Shown: positions 33,960 to 42,688, numbered from the stretch's first letter. The stretch is DNA of 64,000 bases from Shewanella cyperi (GCF_017354985.1 NZ_CP071501.1:2809501-2873500); one strand, 5' to 3'. Notes: generated by a model from the sequence alone, not told the origin. Made by a program: numbers and translations.

Positions 33960-34009
33960 GGTGCTCCGGGGTTTAGCTTGAACCCCACAAATGAGCCGCT
34001 GATCCCGAT

Positions 34010-34047
34010 AGTACAGTCAGTTCAATAAAGTACAGCCAGTTCACTAA
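34010..34047 (+). repeat. Two tandem 19-bp direct repeats
   Basis: Units 34010-34028 and 34029-34047 share AGTACAG-CAGTTCA-TAA (17 of 19 identical) directly adjacent. They lie in the gap between two convergent genes. Purpose unknown. Confidence 0.55.
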
Positions 34048-34138
34048 GCCAGGGGCAGGTTGAGCATTCAGCTTGCCCAAGCGGCAAACTTCGCGACCTC
34101 TGAACCAACCCACTTATCAACCAAGCTGCCAACCTATC

Positions 34139-34645
34139 TCATTCAGGGGTGCAGAGCCTCACCCTATCACCCACTTGCTGTTGCATCAGGGCAAGGGCAT
34201 CAATATCCGCTTTCAGCGGAAAAAAGTACCAACCTATGCGGTTGCCGGTGCCGCGAATGCTGAGGTAGTCGCCGAAGAATTGCCAGCCGGCCCGCAGCAG
34301 ATTGTCGCGGCTGGCACTGTTTTCGGCACGCACTGTGGCGAACAGCAGACTCAAGCCCATCTCCCTTGCGGCCGCCATCCTGGCCTGGGTCAGACTTTTG
34401 GCAATCCCACTGCGGCGCGCGTCCGGAGCCACCATAAGATAGCCCAGTTCCCCCACCTCCCCCGTACCGGCCTTGATGGCGGCGCAGCCGAGCAATTGCC
34501 CCTGCTGACGGGCCAGCAACAGCAGCCGGGCCCGGCGCAATTGCTCCGGATCCAGTGGATGGTGGTTATCATCCCGGGATTGCAGCAGGGCAATGGCGGC
34601 ATCGAAGTCCTCGGGGCTGCGGGCAGCGGTTATCTCAAGCTCCAT
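34139..34645 (-). CDS. GNAT-family N-acetyltransferase
   Basis: 168 residues starting MELEITAARSPEDFDAAIAL. The acetyl-CoA loop is APDARRSGIAKSLTQARMAAA (about 95-115) after GELGYLMV, and the C-terminal LLRAGWQFFGDYLSIRG completes a GNAT fold. The ATG at 34645 lies seven bases after the mgtE stop, so it is co-transcribed with mgtE. Substrate unknown. Confidence 0.85.
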   Translation of the reverse strand: MELEITAARSPEDFDAAIALLQSRDDNHHPLDPEQLRRARLLLLARQQGQLLGCAAIKAGTGEVGELGYLMVAPDARRSGIAKSLTQARMAAAREMGLSLLFATVRAENSASRDNLLRAGWQFFGDYLSIRGTGNRIGWYFFPLKADIDALALMQQQVGDRVRLCTPE

Positions 34646-34652
34646 TTCAGAC

Positions 34653-36041
34653 TCACAAAAACAGCAGGGTCGCCAGACCGAGGAAGGTGAAAAAGCCCAC
34701 CACATCGGTGACAGTGGTCAGGATCACCGACCCCGACAGGGCCGCATCCTGATTGAATTTTTGCAGCAGCATGGGAATGGCTACCCCCGCCACCGCGGCC
34801 ACCAGCATATTGATCAAAATAGCGCAGGCGATGGCTATACCTATGACGCTGTCATTGAACCACCAGGATGCCACGGCGCCAATCACCAGGGCCCAAAGCA
34901 GGCCATTGACCGCCCCAATGCCGAGTTCGTTCTTCATCAACGACATCAGGTTACCGCCGGAAATTTGCCCCATGGCCATGCCACGGATCATCAGGGTCAG
35001 GGACTGACTGCCGGCGATACCGCCCATGGAGGCCACAATGGGCATCAAGACCGCCAGCGCCACCACCTGGGCCAATACGTTCTCAAACAGACCAATGGTG
35101 GCCGAGGCCAAAAAGGCGGTCAGCAGATTAATGCCAAGCCACACGGCGCGGCGCCTGGCACCCTTGAGTATGGGCGCAAACAGGTCGTGGGACTCATCCA
35201 TACCGGCGGTCGCCATCAGCTGGGCCTCGTAGTGCTCACGCACCAAGGCCGTGGCGGTTCTCAGTGTCACCCGGCCGATAAGGCCCCCCTCATAGTCCAC
35301 CACCGGCAACTCCACCTCACGGCTGTGTTCCAGGGCTTCGGCGGCCTCCAACAGTGAGGCATCGGCGCTCAGGGCCCGGCTGTCTTCCGACAACAGGCTG
35401 GCCAGGGGCTGTTCCGGACCGTGCCGGAACACATCATGGCGCCGAACCGTGCCCTGGTAGTGCTCCTGCTCATCCACCAGAAACAGGTTGTCATTGCAGT
35501 CCAAATCGATACGACGGAAAAAGCGTTGCGCCTGGCCAACCGTGGCCTTGGTGCTGAGCACCAGCATCTGGTGATCGGCATAACGACCGATCTCGTTTTC
35601 ATCGTACTGGTTATAGAGTTCGAAGTGCTGCCGCTGGCGCTCCCCCATCTGGGCCAAAGCCCTGTCGGTGTAGCTCTCCGGCAGGTAGTCACTCCACTCG
35701 ATCAAATCTTCGGGACTCAACTGGGCAAACAGCAAATCCACTTCGCTGTCGGGCATTTGCCGCAAAATTCCCATGCGGGGATCGGCACGCATCAGGCTGA
35801 GCACTTCCACCCGGTCGGCGAATTGCACTTGTTGCCAACGCTCATAACGCTCATCCAGCGGCAGCGCTTCCAGCAACAGGGCCACAGTGCCGGGTTCGGC
35901 TTCCTCGAGAATGTCACTGAACATCTCGGCCTGCTCTTCACCCTCGGCGCCGGTCAACTGCTGTACCACTACCCCGACTTCATTCTGGGGATGCAAGTTA
36001 ATGTCTTGTTCGCTATTGAGTTCTGTCACCGGGCCGTCCAT
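34653..36041 (-). CDS. mgtE: Magnesium transporter MgtE
   Basis: 462 residues. The MgtE N-terminal helical domain (about 30-135: EAEPGTVALLLEALPLDERYERW), a pair of CBS domains (about 145-265) that sense Mg2+, and five C-terminal membrane helices with VALAVLMPIVASMGGIAGSQ near 330, including the conserved PIVASMGGxxGxQ signature. A channel-like importer of Mg2+ in the inner membrane, gated by cytosolic Mg2+. The GNAT gene follows seven bases downstream. Confidence 0.94.
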   Translation of the reverse strand: MDGPVTELNSEQDINLHPQNEVGVVVQQLTGAEGEEQAEMFSDILEEAEPGTVALLLEALPLDERYERWQQVQFADRVEVLSLMRADPRMGILRQMPDSEVDLLFAQLSPEDLIEWSDYLPESYTDRALAQMGERQRQHFELYNQYDENEIGRYADHQMLVLSTKATVGQAQRFFRRIDLDCNDNLFLVDEQEHYQGTVRRHDVFRHGPEQPLASLLSEDSRALSADASLLEAAEALEHSREVELPVVDYEGGLIGRVTLRTATALVREHYEAQLMATAGMDESHDLFAPILKGARRRAVWLGINLLTAFLASATIGLFENVLAQVVALAVLMPIVASMGGIAGSQSLTLMIRGMAMGQISGGNLMSLMKNELGIGAVNGLLWALVIGAVASWWFNDSVIGIAIACAILINMLVAAVAGVAIPMLLQKFNQDAALSGSVILTTVTDVVGFFTFLGLATLLFL

Positions 36042-36179
36042 CCGTTCACATTTGGGCTGACTATATTGGCAAACCCGGGTGTTCGCAACGACACATTTAT
36101 ATTGCGCACAATTAAATTGTGTAATTAGTTATTTTACTCTAGACTGTTTGTTAACCAGTGATCCGACATGAGGTTTTCC

Positions 36180-36668
36180 ATGAGTTCAATTTACGATGTG
36201 AGCGTGACCCGCATAGATGGCAGTACCCAGTCCATGGCCGACTACCGCGGTAAGGTGCTGCTGATAGTCAATACCGCCAGTAAATGTGGTTTCACCCCGC
36301 AGTATCAGGCACTTGAGCAATTATACCGGGACTACAAGGACAGAGGTTTTGCCATACTCGGCTTTCCCTGCAATCAGTTCGGCGCCCAGGAACAGGGCAG
36401 TGAGAGCGAGATCCAATCCTTCTGTGAGCTGAATTTCGGCGTCAGCTTTCCCCTGTTCGCCAAGCTTGAGGTCAACGGAGCCAACAGCCATCCTCTCTAC
36501 CAGCATCTGAAAGACGCCGCCCCCGGCCTGCTCGGCAGCCGCAGCATCAAATGGAACTTCACCAAGTTTCTGGTCGATGCTGATGGTCGGGTGCTGGAGC
36601 GTTTTGCGCCCACCACCAAACCCGAGGCGCTGACGCAAAAAATCGAGTCGCTGCTGCCGCAGTCATAG
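36180..36668 (+). CDS. Glutathione peroxidase (BtuE-type thiol peroxidase)
   Basis: 162 residues. Catalytic C36 in NTASKCGFTPQY, Q66 in GFPCNQFG and W125 in KWNFTKF form the glutathione-peroxidase tetrad; there is Cys rather than selenocysteine. It reduces H2O2 and organic peroxides with glutathione or thioredoxin in the cytosol. The ATG at 36180 follows GAGGTTTTCC; an ATG at 36168 is upstream of that site. Immediately downstream lie the first two putative small RNAs. Confidence 0.94.
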   Translation: MSSIYDVSVTRIDGSTQSMADYRGKVLLIVNTASKCGFTPQYQALEQLYRDYKDRGFAILGFPCNQFGAQEQGSESEIQSFCELNFGVSFPLFAKLEVNGANSHPLYQHLKDAAPGLLGSRSIKWNFTKFLVDADGRVLERFAPTTKPEALTQKIESLLPQS

Positions 36669-36725
36669 GCAAGTATTTGATAGTCAGTGACAAATAAAAT
36701 TGTTTAAAAAATACTCGGATCGGTG

Positions 36726-36753
36726 GGAACTTTTACCGCATGGGACTCTCAAA
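36726..36753 (+). promoter_or_regulatory. Sigma-E-type promoter of putative sRNA 1
   Basis: -35 GGAACTT (36726-36732), 16-base spacer, -10 TCAAA (36749-36753). This is the textbook RpoE promoter pattern. The other two units match it in spacing and position. Confidence 0.7.
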
Positions 36754-36757
36754 ATGT

Positions 36758-36866
36758 ATGAACACTGGAATAGGTTTTTCATGTTCATCATTCTCCCTGG
36801 GACTTCTAGCGCAGTCCCCTTGATCCAAGAAGGATCGAAGGCAACCGAGGTAGGTTGCCTTTTTTT
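36758..36866 (+). ncRNA. Putative sigma-E-dependent sRNA 1
   Basis: About 109 nt from the predicted start to the terminator. It contains a pyrimidine core (GTTCATCATTCTCCCT), a hairpin GGGACT / AGTCCC, a second hairpin GATCC / GGATC, and a terminator GGCAACC-GAGGTA-GGTTGCC-T7 (36840-36866). It is shorter than unit 2 but has the same order: 5' segment, pyrimidine core, hairpin, terminator. No coding potential is evident. By analogy with RybB, MicA and VrrA, a role in repressing envelope-protein mRNAs is likely; that is inference. Confidence 0.65.
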
Positions 36867-36896
36867 ATGCCATGCAGAAAATTTTTTCAGAAATCG

Positions 36897-36924
36897 TGAA
36901 CTTTTGTTTTTGCCGGGACTCTGA
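36897..36924 (+). promoter_or_regulatory. Sigma-E-type promoter of putative sRNA 2
   Basis: -35 TGAACTT (36897-36903), 16-base spacer, -10 TCTGA (36920-36924). One -35 base differs from the best consensus. Confidence 0.6.
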
Positions 36925-36928
36925 ATAA

Positions 36929-37085
36929 GTGAACCGAATTTTGTATGTGTGCCTTCGGGCTTAACAGCTGAGTTTCACGTTCGTCATCATCTCCCTTTAG
37001 GGACAGTATCGTAACCGCTAGCGCAAACCTCGATGCTTATCCTGACACTGAATTGTTCGGCAACCCTCTGGGTTGCCATTTTTTT
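36929..37085 (+). ncRNA. Putative sigma-E-dependent sRNA 2
   Basis: About 157 nt. The 5' end GTGAACCGAATT is shared with sRNA 3 exactly and lies five bases after the -10 in both. It has the pyrimidine core GTTCGTCATCATCTCCCT, then AGGGA able to pair with it, and ends in the terminator GGCAACCC-TCT-GGGTTGCC-T7 (37059-37085). The terminator stem is nearly the same as that of sRNA 1, consistent with a tandem duplication. Confidence 0.65.
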
Positions 37086-37114
37086 ATCTGTCTATCAGCT
37101 CATCCCTGTTCCGC

Positions 37115-38935
37115 CTATTCCCAAGCCAAAATGCGATCCAATTGCACCTGCAGTGACGGATGGTAGCCGGGGCGGGCACGGCGATAAATGTCGCCAAGCT
37201 CCTGCTGATAACCCGCCAATTGCAGTTCCAGATACAGGGGACGGACAAATTTCGCCCTACCAATACGGGCTAAAAACGCCCCCAACGCAGGCAAAACAGG
37301 ATCGTAGTTATTGCGAATGGCGACCCGGAACCAGTCGCAGGCAATTTCGCAATTGCCGCTGTCACTGAAACCAAAGCTGTCATCCAGTTCCATCAACTGT
37401 GCCTGGCTGAGACATTCAGGCAAACGGGAAAAGAAATATTGCCAATGTTGCACCCGCCATTTGGCCACATCGAGGGACAGTGCCGGCTGGCCGTTAAGCC
37501 AACTCGCCAGTGCGTCGTCGACCTTGGTCAAACTGGAAGAGCTGGGGGCCACAAAGCTTGGAGGCAGGCCCGAGCCATAAATCCACTCCATGAGTTCCGC
37601 TTTGCTCAGGCAATCGGCGAAGGCCGACAGCAGATGCTGCTCGGCATAGGCGACAAAATCTTCCGTGGTAATGGCCTGGAAGGCGAAATGCGCCAGATAA
37701 TCGCGCAATGCCCTGTCAAAACGCTCGCGGCCAATGCGTCTTTCGAGGAAATGGACAAACATCGACGCCTTGTCGTAGGTAAAGCGATTGAAGGCCAGGT
37801 TGGGATCGCTGCGCTGCAGATTGGCGGGCAAGGTCTGTTGTGACCTCAAGGTAGAAGCCATCTCCTCCCGCAGCCGACCGTACTCTATCATCAGCTCCAG
37901 TTGCGCCTGCTCGGTACCATAAACCGCTTCCACTATGCGGTTGGTGAAATAGGTGGTAAAGCCCTCATTGAGCCAGAGATCGCGCCAGGTGGCATTACTG
38001 ACCAGGTTACCGGTCCAGGAATGGGCCAGCTCGTGGGCCACTGTAGCGACCAGGCTCTTGTCTCCTGCGATCAGGGTGGGGGTCAAAAAGGCCAAACAGG
38101 GATTTTCCATGCCGCCGAAGGGGAAACTCGGCGGCAGGATCAGCATATCGTAACGTTGCCAGCGATAGGGACCGAGCAAATTCTCGGCCACCTGCATCAT
38201 CTGTTCTATGTCTTCAAATTCCTTTGCCGCGGCCGCCAGCATACCTGGCTCGGCAAACACGGCGCTGCGTGGACCAATTTCCTGCCGGGCTATGTCGCCG
38301 ACCGCTATGGCCAGCAAATGGGTCGGGATAGGTTTGTCCATCTCAAAGCTGAAGGCACCGTCGGCGCCGCGCTGTCCCAGATTCAAGGCGCTCATCACCA
38401 CCTGCATCCCTTCTGGGGCCATAACCCTGGCGCTGAAACTTATTCTGGCCTTTGGGGTATCCTGCAGCGGGATCCAACTGCGGGCATTGATGGGCTGGGA
38501 CTGGGAAAACAGAAATGGCAGTTCGCCTCCCAGGGTTTGCGCCGGGCTCAGCCACTGCAGTCCCTGTGCCGATGGTGAGGTTTGGTATTCTATCTCAATC
38601 CAGGGGCTGGCCTCCTTGAGGCTTATTTGCATCCCCTGCCCCAATACCTCGCTGAACTGGCACAACTGCCAATCCAAAGGGCGAGCTTTAGAATCGTAAA
38701 CGGCCGAGATAGCCAAATCCCGGCAATCCAGCCACAGACAGCGGCTGTCCGGCGCCACATAATCCAGCATAAGACGCACCCGCCCCTGAAGCCTTTGTTG
38801 CTCGAAATCGATACCGAGGGTTAAATCCAGGTGTTCCACCCGGATCTGCTCCGGATTGGCGAAAGAGTGAAAATCCCTCTGGGGGTGATAGTGCTGACTC
38901 AAGTGAACGCCCTGCGCAAATGAATGAATCCACAT
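37115..38935 (-). CDS. M1-family aminopeptidase (leukotriene A4 hydrolase-like)
   Basis: 606 residues. Zinc aminopeptidase of the M1 clan: substrate motif GGMENP near 265, HELAH near 300 with the distal zinc glutamate in WLNEGF, and the tyrosine region of the catalytic site (FTYDKASMF). The length and the C-terminal helical domain match the LTA4H/aminopeptidase B branch (as in cold-adapted Colwellia enzymes) rather than PepN. I prefer the ATG at 38935; a TTG at 39025 would add 30 residues without a ribosome site. It is flanked on both sides by the putative sRNA units and is convergent with the second. Confidence 0.9.
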   Translation of the reverse strand: MWIHSFAQGVHLSQHYHPQRDFHSFANPEQIRVEHLDLTLGIDFEQQRLQGRVRLMLDYVAPDSRCLWLDCRDLAISAVYDSKARPLDWQLCQFSEVLGQGMQISLKEASPWIEIEYQTSPSAQGLQWLSPAQTLGGELPFLFSQSQPINARSWIPLQDTPKARISFSARVMAPEGMQVVMSALNLGQRGADGAFSFEMDKPIPTHLLAIAVGDIARQEIGPRSAVFAEPGMLAAAAKEFEDIEQMMQVAENLLGPYRWQRYDMLILPPSFPFGGMENPCLAFLTPTLIAGDKSLVATVAHELAHSWTGNLVSNATWRDLWLNEGFTTYFTNRIVEAVYGTEQAQLELMIEYGRLREEMASTLRSQQTLPANLQRSDPNLAFNRFTYDKASMFVHFLERRIGRERFDRALRDYLAHFAFQAITTEDFVAYAEQHLLSAFADCLSKAELMEWIYGSGLPPSFVAPSSSSLTKVDDALASWLNGQPALSLDVAKWRVQHWQYFFSRLPECLSQAQLMELDDSFGFSDSGNCEIACDWFRVAIRNNYDPVLPALGAFLARIGRAKFVRPLYLELQLAGYQQELGDIYRRARPGYHPSLQVQLDRILAWE

Positions 38936-39049
38936 TATGCCTGCTAAGGTAGAAGTCAGCCAGCGAGCCAGGAAATGCAGGGGAGATTGCAGGAACAAAT
39001 CAATCCCTGGCACGGGTGGCCACAAGGTGTAAATATTTTTAACTTGGGG

Positions 39050-39077
39050 TGAACCAACTGCCGGAGGGCCTGTCAGA
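39050..39077 (+). promoter_or_regulatory. Sigma-E-type promoter of putative sRNA 3
   Basis: -35 TGAACCA (39050-39056), 16-base spacer, -10 TCAGA (39073-39077). Weaker -35 than the other two, same geometry. It is divergent from the aminopeptidase gene. Confidence 0.5.
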
Positions 39078-39081
39078 TTAT

Positions 39082-39195
39082 GTGAACCGAATTGATTTTG
39101 ACGTTCATCATCATCCTCCCTTCCGATGGTTGTCAGATATGACCATCACGAGTTTCTGAATTGGAACTACCGCGACCTCAGGGTCGCATTTTTTT
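39082..39195 (+). ncRNA. Putative sigma-E-dependent sRNA 3
   Basis: About 114 nt. It starts GTGAACCGAATT like sRNA 2, has the pyrimidine core GTTCATCATCATCCTCCCT, a hairpin GATGGT / ACCATC, and ends in the terminator GCGACC-TCAG-GGTCGC-A-T7 (39172-39195). It lies between the aminopeptidase gene (divergent) and pstS (convergent). The terminator stem differs from that of sRNAs 1 and 2, so the copies have diverged while keeping the 5' end and core. Confidence 0.62.
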
Positions 39196-39216
39196 ATGTC
39201 TTTTTGCCAACAAAAA

Positions 39217-39241
39217 CAAAAAAGCCTCCCGAAGGAGGCTC
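39217..39241 (-). terminator. Terminator of pstS
   Basis: AGCCTCC, loop of four, GGAGGCT, running into T6 on the minus strand; 17 bases beyond the pstS stop. Confidence 0.88.
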
Positions 39242-39257
39242 TTTGAAGGAGCTGGAA

Positions 39258-40229
39258 TTACAGGCGGATGCCGGCTTTTTCCAGATCTTTGGCGATAACA
39301 CTCTTAGGCAGAGCGACATAGCCATCTTTCTCAACAACTTGCTGACCTTGCTTGGACAGGATGAAGCGGATGAATTCACGCTCCATTGGGGCCAGATCCT
39401 TGTTGGGGTGCTTGTTCACGTACACGTAGAGGTAACGTGACAGAGGGTAAGTACCGTTGGCCGCGTTTTCAGTGGTCGCATCGATAAACTCGTTACCCTT
39501 CTTGGAGATAGCCAGGGCGCGAACACCGGCAGTCTTGTAACCAATACCTGAGTAACCGATGGCGTTCAGAGATTGAGACACAGACTGAACCACAGAGGCG
39601 CTGCCTGGTTGCTCGTTCACGTTGGCCTTGAAGTCACCTTTACACAGGGCGTGCTCTTTGAAGTAACCGTAGGTACCGGATACAGAGTTACGGCCGTACA
39701 GTTGGATGTCTTTGGCTGACCAGTTGCCATCCAGACCTACATCGCCCCAACGCTCCAGGTTGGTACCACCACATTTCAGGGTGGAAGAGAAGATGCCGTC
39801 AACCTGCTCCATGCTCAAACCCTTGATTGGGTTGTCTTTGTGCACGAATACGGCCAAGGCATCGATAGCTACGCGAATCGCGGTTGGCTGATAGCCATAG
39901 TGTTTTTCGAAGGCTTCAACTTCGTTGGGCTTCATCTTGCGGCTCATTGGGCCGAATTGAGAAGTACCTTCGGTCAGGGCTGGTGGCGCAGTGGAAGAAC
40001 CGGCAGCCTGGATTTGGATGTTTACGTTTGGATAAACTTGCTTAAATTCTTCGGCCCACAGGGTCATCATGTTGGCCAGAGTATCTGAACCAACAGAAGA
40101 CAGGTTACCGGATACGCCGCTGGTCTTTTGATATTCAGGCAGTGAAGGATCCAGGGCAGCCATGGAAGAGGCTGAGAATACACCAGCGGCCGTTAAGGTA
40201 ACCGCGCCGACAAGCTGTTTCAGTTTCAT
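39258..40229 (-). CDS. pstS: Phosphate ABC transporter periplasmic binding protein PstS
   Basis: 323 residues. A Sec signal peptide ([20 protein letters not shown] ... MAA) is followed by the phosphate-binding fold: [32 protein letters not shown] and [12 protein letters not shown], where the serines and the Arg-Asn-x-x-SGT loop bind phosphate. It captures phosphate for PstCAB, whose genes are not in the window. Four phased Pho-box repeats lie upstream and phoR-phoB are next, so it is clearly PhoB-induced. It has a strong terminator, so pstS is transcribed alone. Confidence 0.95.
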   Translation of the reverse strand: MKLKQLVGAVTLTAAGVFSASSMAALDPSLPEYQKTSGVSGNLSSVGSDTLANMMTLWAEEFKQVYPNVNIQIQAAGSSTAPPALTEGTSQFGPMSRKMKPNEVEAFEKHYGYQPTAIRVAIDALAVFVHKDNPIKGLSMEQVDGIFSSTLKCGGTNLERWGDVGLDGNWSAKDIQLYGRNSVSGTYGYFKEHALCKGDFKANVNEQPGSASVVQSVSQSLNAIGYSGIGYKTAGVRALAISKKGNEFIDATTENAANGTYPLSRYLYVYVNKHPNKDLAPMEREFIRFILSKQGQQVVEKDGYVALPKSVIAKDLEKAGIRL

Positions 40230-40289
40230 TTTTTGCTCCAGTGTTTAGCGTACTTGGTTTCTAAAACGCAGCCAGTATCAACTGCCACA

Positions 40290-40330
40290 ATGACAAGTCT
40301 ATGACCTCTAAATGACACTTGTATGACAAG
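40290..40330 (-). promoter_or_regulatory. Pho-box array upstream of pstS
   Basis: On the plus strand ATGAC occurs four times at exact 11-bp steps (40290, 40301, 40312, 40323), which on the pstS strand reads as TGTCAT/GGTCAT half sites. This equals two complete PhoB boxes in tandem, 61-100 bases upstream of the pstS ATG. Confidence 0.85.
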
Positions 40331-40365
40331 CAGCATTTTTTATTGGCTTGGGATCCGCACAGAAT

Positions 40366-40392
40366 AAAACAGGCCCAAACGGGCCTGTTTTT
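40366..40392 (-). terminator. Terminator of phoBR
   Basis: ACAGGCCC, loop AAAC, GGGCCTGT, with A4 and T5 flanks; 27 bases past the phoR stop. Confidence 0.88.
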
Positions 40393-40418
40393 ATGTCCTA
40401 TGTTTACCAAATTCCCGT

Positions 40419-41729
40419 TCAGGCACGCTTGCTGTCGGCATGCTCCAGCAGGTGGGTCGGGATAACAAAGCTGAAGGTACTGCCCTTACCCAGCTCACTG
40501 CTGATGGCAAGCTCGCTGTGGTGGTGGCTCAGGGCATGCTTGACTATGGCGAGGCCCAAACCGCTGCCACCGGTGGCCCGTGAGCGGGCACTGTCGACCC
40601 GGTAAAAGCGTTCGGTCAGACGACTGATGTGCTGGGGTGCAATACCCTCGCCAGAGTCGGTAACCGAGAAACGGGCACCGTTGGCGACACTGCGCCAGCT
40701 GACACTGATTTTGCCACCGGGTTCGGTATAACGAATGGCGTTGGAAATCAGATTGCTGCAGGCACTGCGCAACTGCAGCTCGTTGCCATGGGTATTGAGC
40801 CCGGTTTCACAATGGAAACTCAGTTCATATTGCCCCTGCGCCAGGGCTTCGGCTTCATCCTTGAGGATTTGCATCATCTGCCCCATGTTGACCGTATGCT
40901 CCAGACTGATATCCGAGGCATCTTCAATACGTGACAGGGCCAGCAGCTGTTCCACCATGGATTGCATGCGCTTGGTCTGCTGCTCCATTAACGCCAGCGG
41001 CCTGGCCTGCAGAGAGTCGGGTTCGGCCATCCCCTGCATCATCTCCAGATAGCCCTGCAACACGGTCAAGGGCGTTTTGAGCTCATGGGACACGTTGGCA
41101 ACAAACTCCTTGCGCATGCCTTCCAGCTGACGGATGCGGGTGATGTCGCGGGCGATAAGCAGCAACTGCCTGTCGCCATAGGGCATCAACCTGACTTCCA
41201 GACGGCGTTTGTCCGACACAGGTGACGCCAGCTCCAGGGGTTCGCGGAACTGTTGCTTCTTCAGGTAGGCGGAAAAATCCGGATCCCTGAGCAGGTTGTC
41301 TATGCGCTGTCCATTGTCCTGGGGCCACACCAAACCCAGGATCAACTGCGCCAGCTTGTTGCACCAGAGGATATTGAGATCCGAATCCAGCACCACGGCG
41401 CCATCGGGCAAGGCCTCCGCCCCCTGGCGAAAACGGCCCAGCAGGGACGCCAACTGGGAGACCCGGCGACGGTTCTTGCCCTGCAAACGGTAGATGCCGT
41501 TGAATACCCCTTCCCAACTGCCACTGCCCTGAGGCGGAGTCAGGCGACGATCGTGCCACAACCAATGATTAAGACGGCCGAGCTGGCGATAGTGCCAGCC
41601 CAGCAGAATGATGCAGGTCAACAACAATACCCACAGCAGCTGACCGCTGAGCAGGCCTATGACCAATGCAAGGGCAAGGTAAATCATCAACCTGGAAGCC
41701 AGGCGATACCCTGAATAGGAGTCGAACAT
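40419..41729 (-). CDS. phoR: Phosphate regulon sensor histidine kinase PhoR
   Basis: 436 residues. Two N-terminal membrane helices (about 12-45), a PAS domain (95-200: LPDGAVVLDSDLNILWCN), HisKA with the phospho-histidine in NVSHELKTPL near 214, and HATPase_c with N-box SNLISNAIRYT, DSGEGI and GGSGLGLAIVKH. It autophosphorylates and controls PhoB according to PstSCAB activity. It lies 72 bases after phoB in the same operon. Confidence 0.95.
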   Translation of the reverse strand: MFDSYSGYRLASRLMIYLALALVIGLLSGQLLWVLLLTCIILLGWHYRQLGRLNHWLWHDRRLTPPQGSGSWEGVFNGIYRLQGKNRRRVSQLASLLGRFRQGAEALPDGAVVLDSDLNILWCNKLAQLILGLVWPQDNGQRIDNLLRDPDFSAYLKKQQFREPLELASPVSDKRRLEVRLMPYGDRQLLLIARDITRIRQLEGMRKEFVANVSHELKTPLTVLQGYLEMMQGMAEPDSLQARPLALMEQQTKRMQSMVEQLLALSRIEDASDISLEHTVNMGQMMQILKDEAEALAQGQYELSFHCETGLNTHGNELQLRSACSNLISNAIRYTEPGGKISVSWRSVANGARFSVTDSGEGIAPQHISRLTERFYRVDSARSRATGGSGLGLAIVKHALSHHHSELAISSELGKGSTFSFVIPTHLLEHADSKRA

Positions 41730-41801
41730 CTCAAGTGTCCAAGCGTCGTGCTATGGGGGCACAAGATAGCCGAAAAGGCCATCCGTGCCTATAGCCAGCC
41801 A

Positions 41802-42491
41802 CTATATGCGTGTCGAAAAGCGGTAGCCGGCGCCGCGCACTGTCTGGATCAGCCTGTCGTGCCCTGACACTTCCACCGCTTTACGCAGGCGACGGATATG
41901 CACATCCACGGTTCTGTCTTCAACATAGACGTTGGTACCCCAGACGTTATCCAGCAGCTGCTCGCGGCTGTAAACCCGCTCCGGGTGGGTCATGAAAAAA
42001 TGCAGTAAGCGAAACTCGGTGGGGCCCATGTCCAGCACAGTGTCGCCGACAGAAACCCTGTGACTCACCGGGTCCAACATCAACCCCTGAACGTCAATGG
42101 TTTCTTCCAGACGGGTCGGTGCCGCGCGGCGCAACACAGCCTTGATGCGGGCGACCAGCTCCTTGGGAGAAAAGGGTTTGGTGATGTAATCGTCGGCGCC
42201 TACTTCCAGGCCCTTGACCTTGTCCTCTTCCTCTCCGCGGGCGGTGAGCATTATGATGGGGATCTGGCGGGTAAACTCGTCCTGCTTCAGGCGTTTGGCC
42301 AGCTGGATACCACTGCCTCCGGGAAACATCCAATCCAGCAGGATGAGATCCGGGAAGGGCTCCTTGAGCAGGGACAGTGCCGAATCGAAATCCTCTGCCG
42401 CTATAGTGGTGAACCCGTGTTGTTCCATTACAAAGGTCAGCATCTCGCGGATGGCCAACTCATCTTCAACTATCAAAATCCGTGCAGTCAT
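41802..42491 (-). CDS. phoB: Phosphate regulon response regulator PhoB
   Basis: 229 residues. An OmpR-type response regulator: acidic pocket E9/D10, phospho-acceptor D53 in [11 protein letters not shown]105-region in [13 protein letters not shown], and a winged helix ([31 protein letters not shown]). Binds Pho boxes such as the array before pstS. The upstream region has two TGTCAT half sites but at a 20-bp rather than 22-bp spacing, so autoregulation is unproven. Confidence 0.95.
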   Translation of the reverse strand: MTARILIVEDELAIREMLTFVMEQHGFTTIAAEDFDSALSLLKEPFPDLILLDWMFPGGSGIQLAKRLKQDEFTRQIPIIMLTARGEEEDKVKGLEVGADDYITKPFSPKELVARIKAVLRRAAPTRLEETIDVQGLMLDPVSHRVSVGDTVLDMGPTEFRLLHFFMTHPERVYSREQLLDNVWGTNVYVEDRTVDVHIRRLRKAVEVSGHDRLIQTVRGAGYRFSTRI

Positions 42492-42640
42492 AAGCGATGT
42501 TCTTCAGTGAATTTCCACACTGCCATTATTGGTCAGTTTTATTACAAAATTATGAAGCGAGCGGTCGACAATGTCATTAAACCCAAAAAATTGTCATAAT
42601 TGCAATAATTTAGCTGATTTCATTGTCAGTAAAATCCCAT

Positions 42641-42670
42641 AAAAAAAAGGAGACCTCAGGTCTCCTTTTT
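42641..42670 (-). terminator. Terminator of the porin gene
   Basis: GGAGACC, loop TCA, GGTCTCC with A8 and T5 flanks, 19 bases after the porin stop. Confidence 0.88.
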
Positions 42671-42688
42671 GCCATAAGCAGGTTCAGC

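Larger units (their letters stand above)
36669..37114. other. Intergenic region with two putative sRNA genes
   Basis: 446 bases between the convergent glutathione peroxidase and M1 peptidase genes. It holds two related promoter-RNA-terminator units (36726-36866 and 36897-37085). A 74-codon frame at 36700-36924 runs across the first unit's promoter, RNA and terminator and has no ribosome site; I regard it as spurious. Confidence 0.6.

Noticed and set aside
36700..36924. 74-codon open frame next to glutathione peroxidase
   Set aside because: It covers the whole first sRNA unit, including its sigma-E-type promoter and terminator, and lacks a ribosome site.
42572..42597. Two TGTCAT half sites upstream of phoB as a Pho box
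   Set aside because: Spacing is 20 bp instead of the 11/22-bp phasing and the flanks do not match; kept only as a remark.
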